Origin: Actinomycetota bacterium
GTDB lineage: Bacteria; Actinomycetota; Rubrobacteria; Rubrobacterales; Rubrobacteraceae
Assembly: GCA_902810695.1 (NCBI GenBank)
Contig: CADDYV010000029.1
Span: forward strand, 1-43,008
Length of the DNA: 43,008 nt
Direction: 5' to 3'
Numbering within the stretch: the stretch's first letter is position 1; every line of letters starts with the position of its first letter. Made by a program: the position numbers and the translations under genes. Shown piece by piece: positions 41,477 through 43,008 of this stretch. The notes beneath the pieces were generated by a model. It did no database searches, had not been told where the DNA came from, and was given only the letters and a program-made list of their open reading frames with translations.

Positions 41477-43008
41477 GCATAAAACTCTTCGACACCACGC
41501 TGAGAGACGGAACCCAGCGCGAGGGCGTGAGCCTGACGGCGGAGGACAAGGCGCGTATAGCGCGCGAGCTGGACTCTTTAGGCATCCACTACATCGAGGC
41601 GGGCTTCCCGTCATCCAACCCCAAGGACCTGGAGTTCTTCGAGAGCTTCAACGTCTCGGAGCTACAGAACGCCAGGCTCGTGGCGTTCACCCGCTGCCGG
41701 CGTTCCGGCAGCCGCGCGAAAGACGACCCGGCGGTTACCCTGCTTCCGGAGCTCTCCGCTCCGGTCGCGTGCGTCGTCGCCAAAAGCTGGAAGCTGCACG
41801 TCGAGAAGGTTCTGCGCACGACTCCAGAGGAGAACCTGGCCGCGATCCGGGATACGGTCTCCTACCTCGCGGGTTGTGGCAAAGAGGTCATCTTCGACGC
41901 CGAGCACTACTTCGACGGCTTCAGGGACGACCCGGAGCACGCGCTTTCGGTGCTGCGCGCGGCGGCGGAGGCTGGGGCGACGACGCTCGTTCTCTGCGAC
42001 ACTACCGGGGGGACGCTGCCAACGGAACTGAAGGCGGTGGTCGCCCGGACGGTCCAGGAGTTTCCGGGGGTGGAGATCGGCATCCACACCCACAACGACT
42101 CCGGCTGCGGGGTGGCGAACGCCCTGGTAGCGGTAGAGGCCGGGGCGACCCACGTGCAGGGCACAGTAAACGGCGTCGGCGAGCGCTGCGGGAACTGCGA
42201 CCTGATCACGACCATCGCCAACCTGCAGCTCAAGATGGGCCTCGAAGTCGTCTCTGAAGAGAACCTCGCCCGGCTCACCGAGGTCTCCAACTACGTCTCG
42301 GAGCTGATGAACCTCACACCCGACTCGCACCGACCCTACGTGGGACGCAGCGCCTTCTCCCACAAAGGCGGTCTGCACGTGGACGGCATCTCCAGAGACC
42401 CCGCGACCTATGAGCACGTGCCGCCCGAAGCGGTCGGCAACCGGCGGCGCACACCGGTCGGAGAGCTTTCGGGGAAGAACTCCATACGGGCGAAGGCCAG
42501 AGAGCTGGGGTTCGAGGTCGGGGATGTCTCAGCCGTGCTCTCTGAGATAAAGCGCCGCGAGCACGAGGGCTACCACTACGAGGCCGCCGACGCCTCGCTC
42601 GCCCTGCTCATCGGGCGCGTGAGCGGAGAGGACGAACCGCTCTTCACGCTGGAGAGCTTCCGCATCATCTCCGAGAAGCGCTCCAGGGGCGAGACGACGG
42701 TCGAGGCGACCATAAAGCTTCACGTGAAGGGGCAGCGCGTGATATCGACCGCCGAGGGCAACGGTCCCGTGCACGCCCTCGACAACGCGCTCCGGCAGGC
42801 CATAGAGCCTCACTACCCGGAGCTGAAGAACATCCACCTCGCCAACTACAAGGTGCGCATCCTCGACGAGCACCGGGCCACCGCAGCCACCACCCGCGTC
42901 CTCATAGACTCCACCGACGGCAAGCAGGTGTGGGGCGCCGTCGGGGTCGGCGAGAACATCATCGAGGCTTCCTGGCAGGCGCTGGTGGACGGCCTGGAGT
43001 ACGGGATG
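41473..43008 (+). CDS. cimA: Citramalate synthase (partial, runs off the right edge)
   Basis: 512 codons are open to the window end with no stop. It has [40 protein letters not shown] (the SNPKD motif of CimA), VEIGIHTHNDSGCGVANALV, VNGVGERCGNCDLITTIANL, FSHKGGLHVDGISRDPATYE and a LeuA-type C-terminal regulatory domain (from about 390). It condenses pyruvate with acetyl-CoA to citramalate, giving 2-ketobutyrate for isoleucine without threonine deaminase. ATG 41473 overlaps the leuB stop (ATGA). The full protein is probably only a little longer. A second LeuA-type enzyme of other specificity is the alternative. Confidence 0.9.
   Translation, partial: MSIKLFDTTLRDGTQREGVSLTAEDKARIARELDSLGIHYIEAGFPSSNPKDLEFFESFNVSELQNARLVAFTRCRRSGSRAKDDPAVTLLPELSAPVACVVAKSWKLHVEKVLRTTPEENLAAIRDTVSYLAGCGKEVIFDAEHYFDGFRDDPEHALSVLRAAAEAGATTLVLCDTTGGTLPTELKAVVARTVQEFPGVEIGIHTHNDSGCGVANALVAVEAGATHVQGTVNGVGERCGNCDLITTIANLQLKMGLEVVSEENLARLTEVSNYVSELMNLTPDSHRPYVGRSAFSHKGGLHVDGISRDPATYEHVPPEAVGNRRRTPVGELSGKNSIRAKARELGFEVGDVSAVLSEIKRREHEGYHYEAADASLALLIGRVSGEDEPLFTLESFRIISEKRSRGETTVEATIKLHVKGQRVISTAEGNGPVHALDNALRQAIEPHYPELKNIHLANYKVRILDEHRATAATTRVLIDSTDGKQVWGAVGVGENIIEASWQALVDGLEYGM

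Noticed and set aside
1-43008. CRISPR arrays, rRNA or complete tRNA genes
   Set aside because: None seen on either strand by eye.

Overview
The window is GC-rich bacterial DNA with many GTG and TTG starts, tightly overlapping genes and TANNNT-type -10 boxes. Together with the gene content this suggests a Rubrobacter-like actinobacterium. That assignment is inference; no rRNA or other phylogenetic marker is present. The window has two halves: an accessory surface-polysaccharide locus (about 0.2-31.8 kb) and a conserved amino-acid biosynthesis block (about 31.9-43.0 kb).

Region 1 (1-17.6 kb) is almost entirely on the minus strand. It interleaves glycosyltransferases (a 897-aa tandem GT, two GT4-like enzymes, a two-domain GT2 and a standalone copy of its second domain), two SAM methyltransferases, a small internally repeated protein and seven intact sulfotransferases. 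An eighth lies just beyond, at 17.6-18.7 kb, and a plus-strand sulfotransferase remnant lies near 4.2 kb. Paralogous neighbours carry exact or near-exact DNA tracts inside otherwise diverged genes: a 446-bp pair and a 450-bp pair are 100% identical by eye. This is the signature of recent gene conversion or partial duplication.

Region 2 (17.6-31.8 kb) supplies sugar nucleotides, assembly and export. It holds a sulfotransferase, rmlD, a GT4, a rhamnosyltransferase-like GT2, a secreted amidase on the plus strand, UDP-glucuronate decarboxylase, UDP-glucose dehydrogenase, an ABC-2 exporter (permease and ATPase with a Wzt-type C-terminal domain), two GT2 enzymes, rmlC and rmlA. rmlB is missing from the window. 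The inferred product is a sulfated, possibly methylated glycan built from rhamnose, glucuronate and/or xylose and exported by the ABC pathway. PAPS-synthesis genes are not in the window.

Region 3 (31.9-43.0 kb) is thrC-thrB followed by ilvB-ilvN-ilvC-ilvE-leuA-leuB-cimA (cimA runs off the right edge). The leaders of ilvB and leuA both look like ribosome-mediated transcription attenuators. Each has a reading frame rich in Val/Leu/Ile codons, including CTA leucine codons and a shared LRL(I)TR segment. Each is followed by mutually exclusive RNA stems. These two leaders and the gene-conversion mosaics in the sulfotransferase/GT cluster are the main points of interest.
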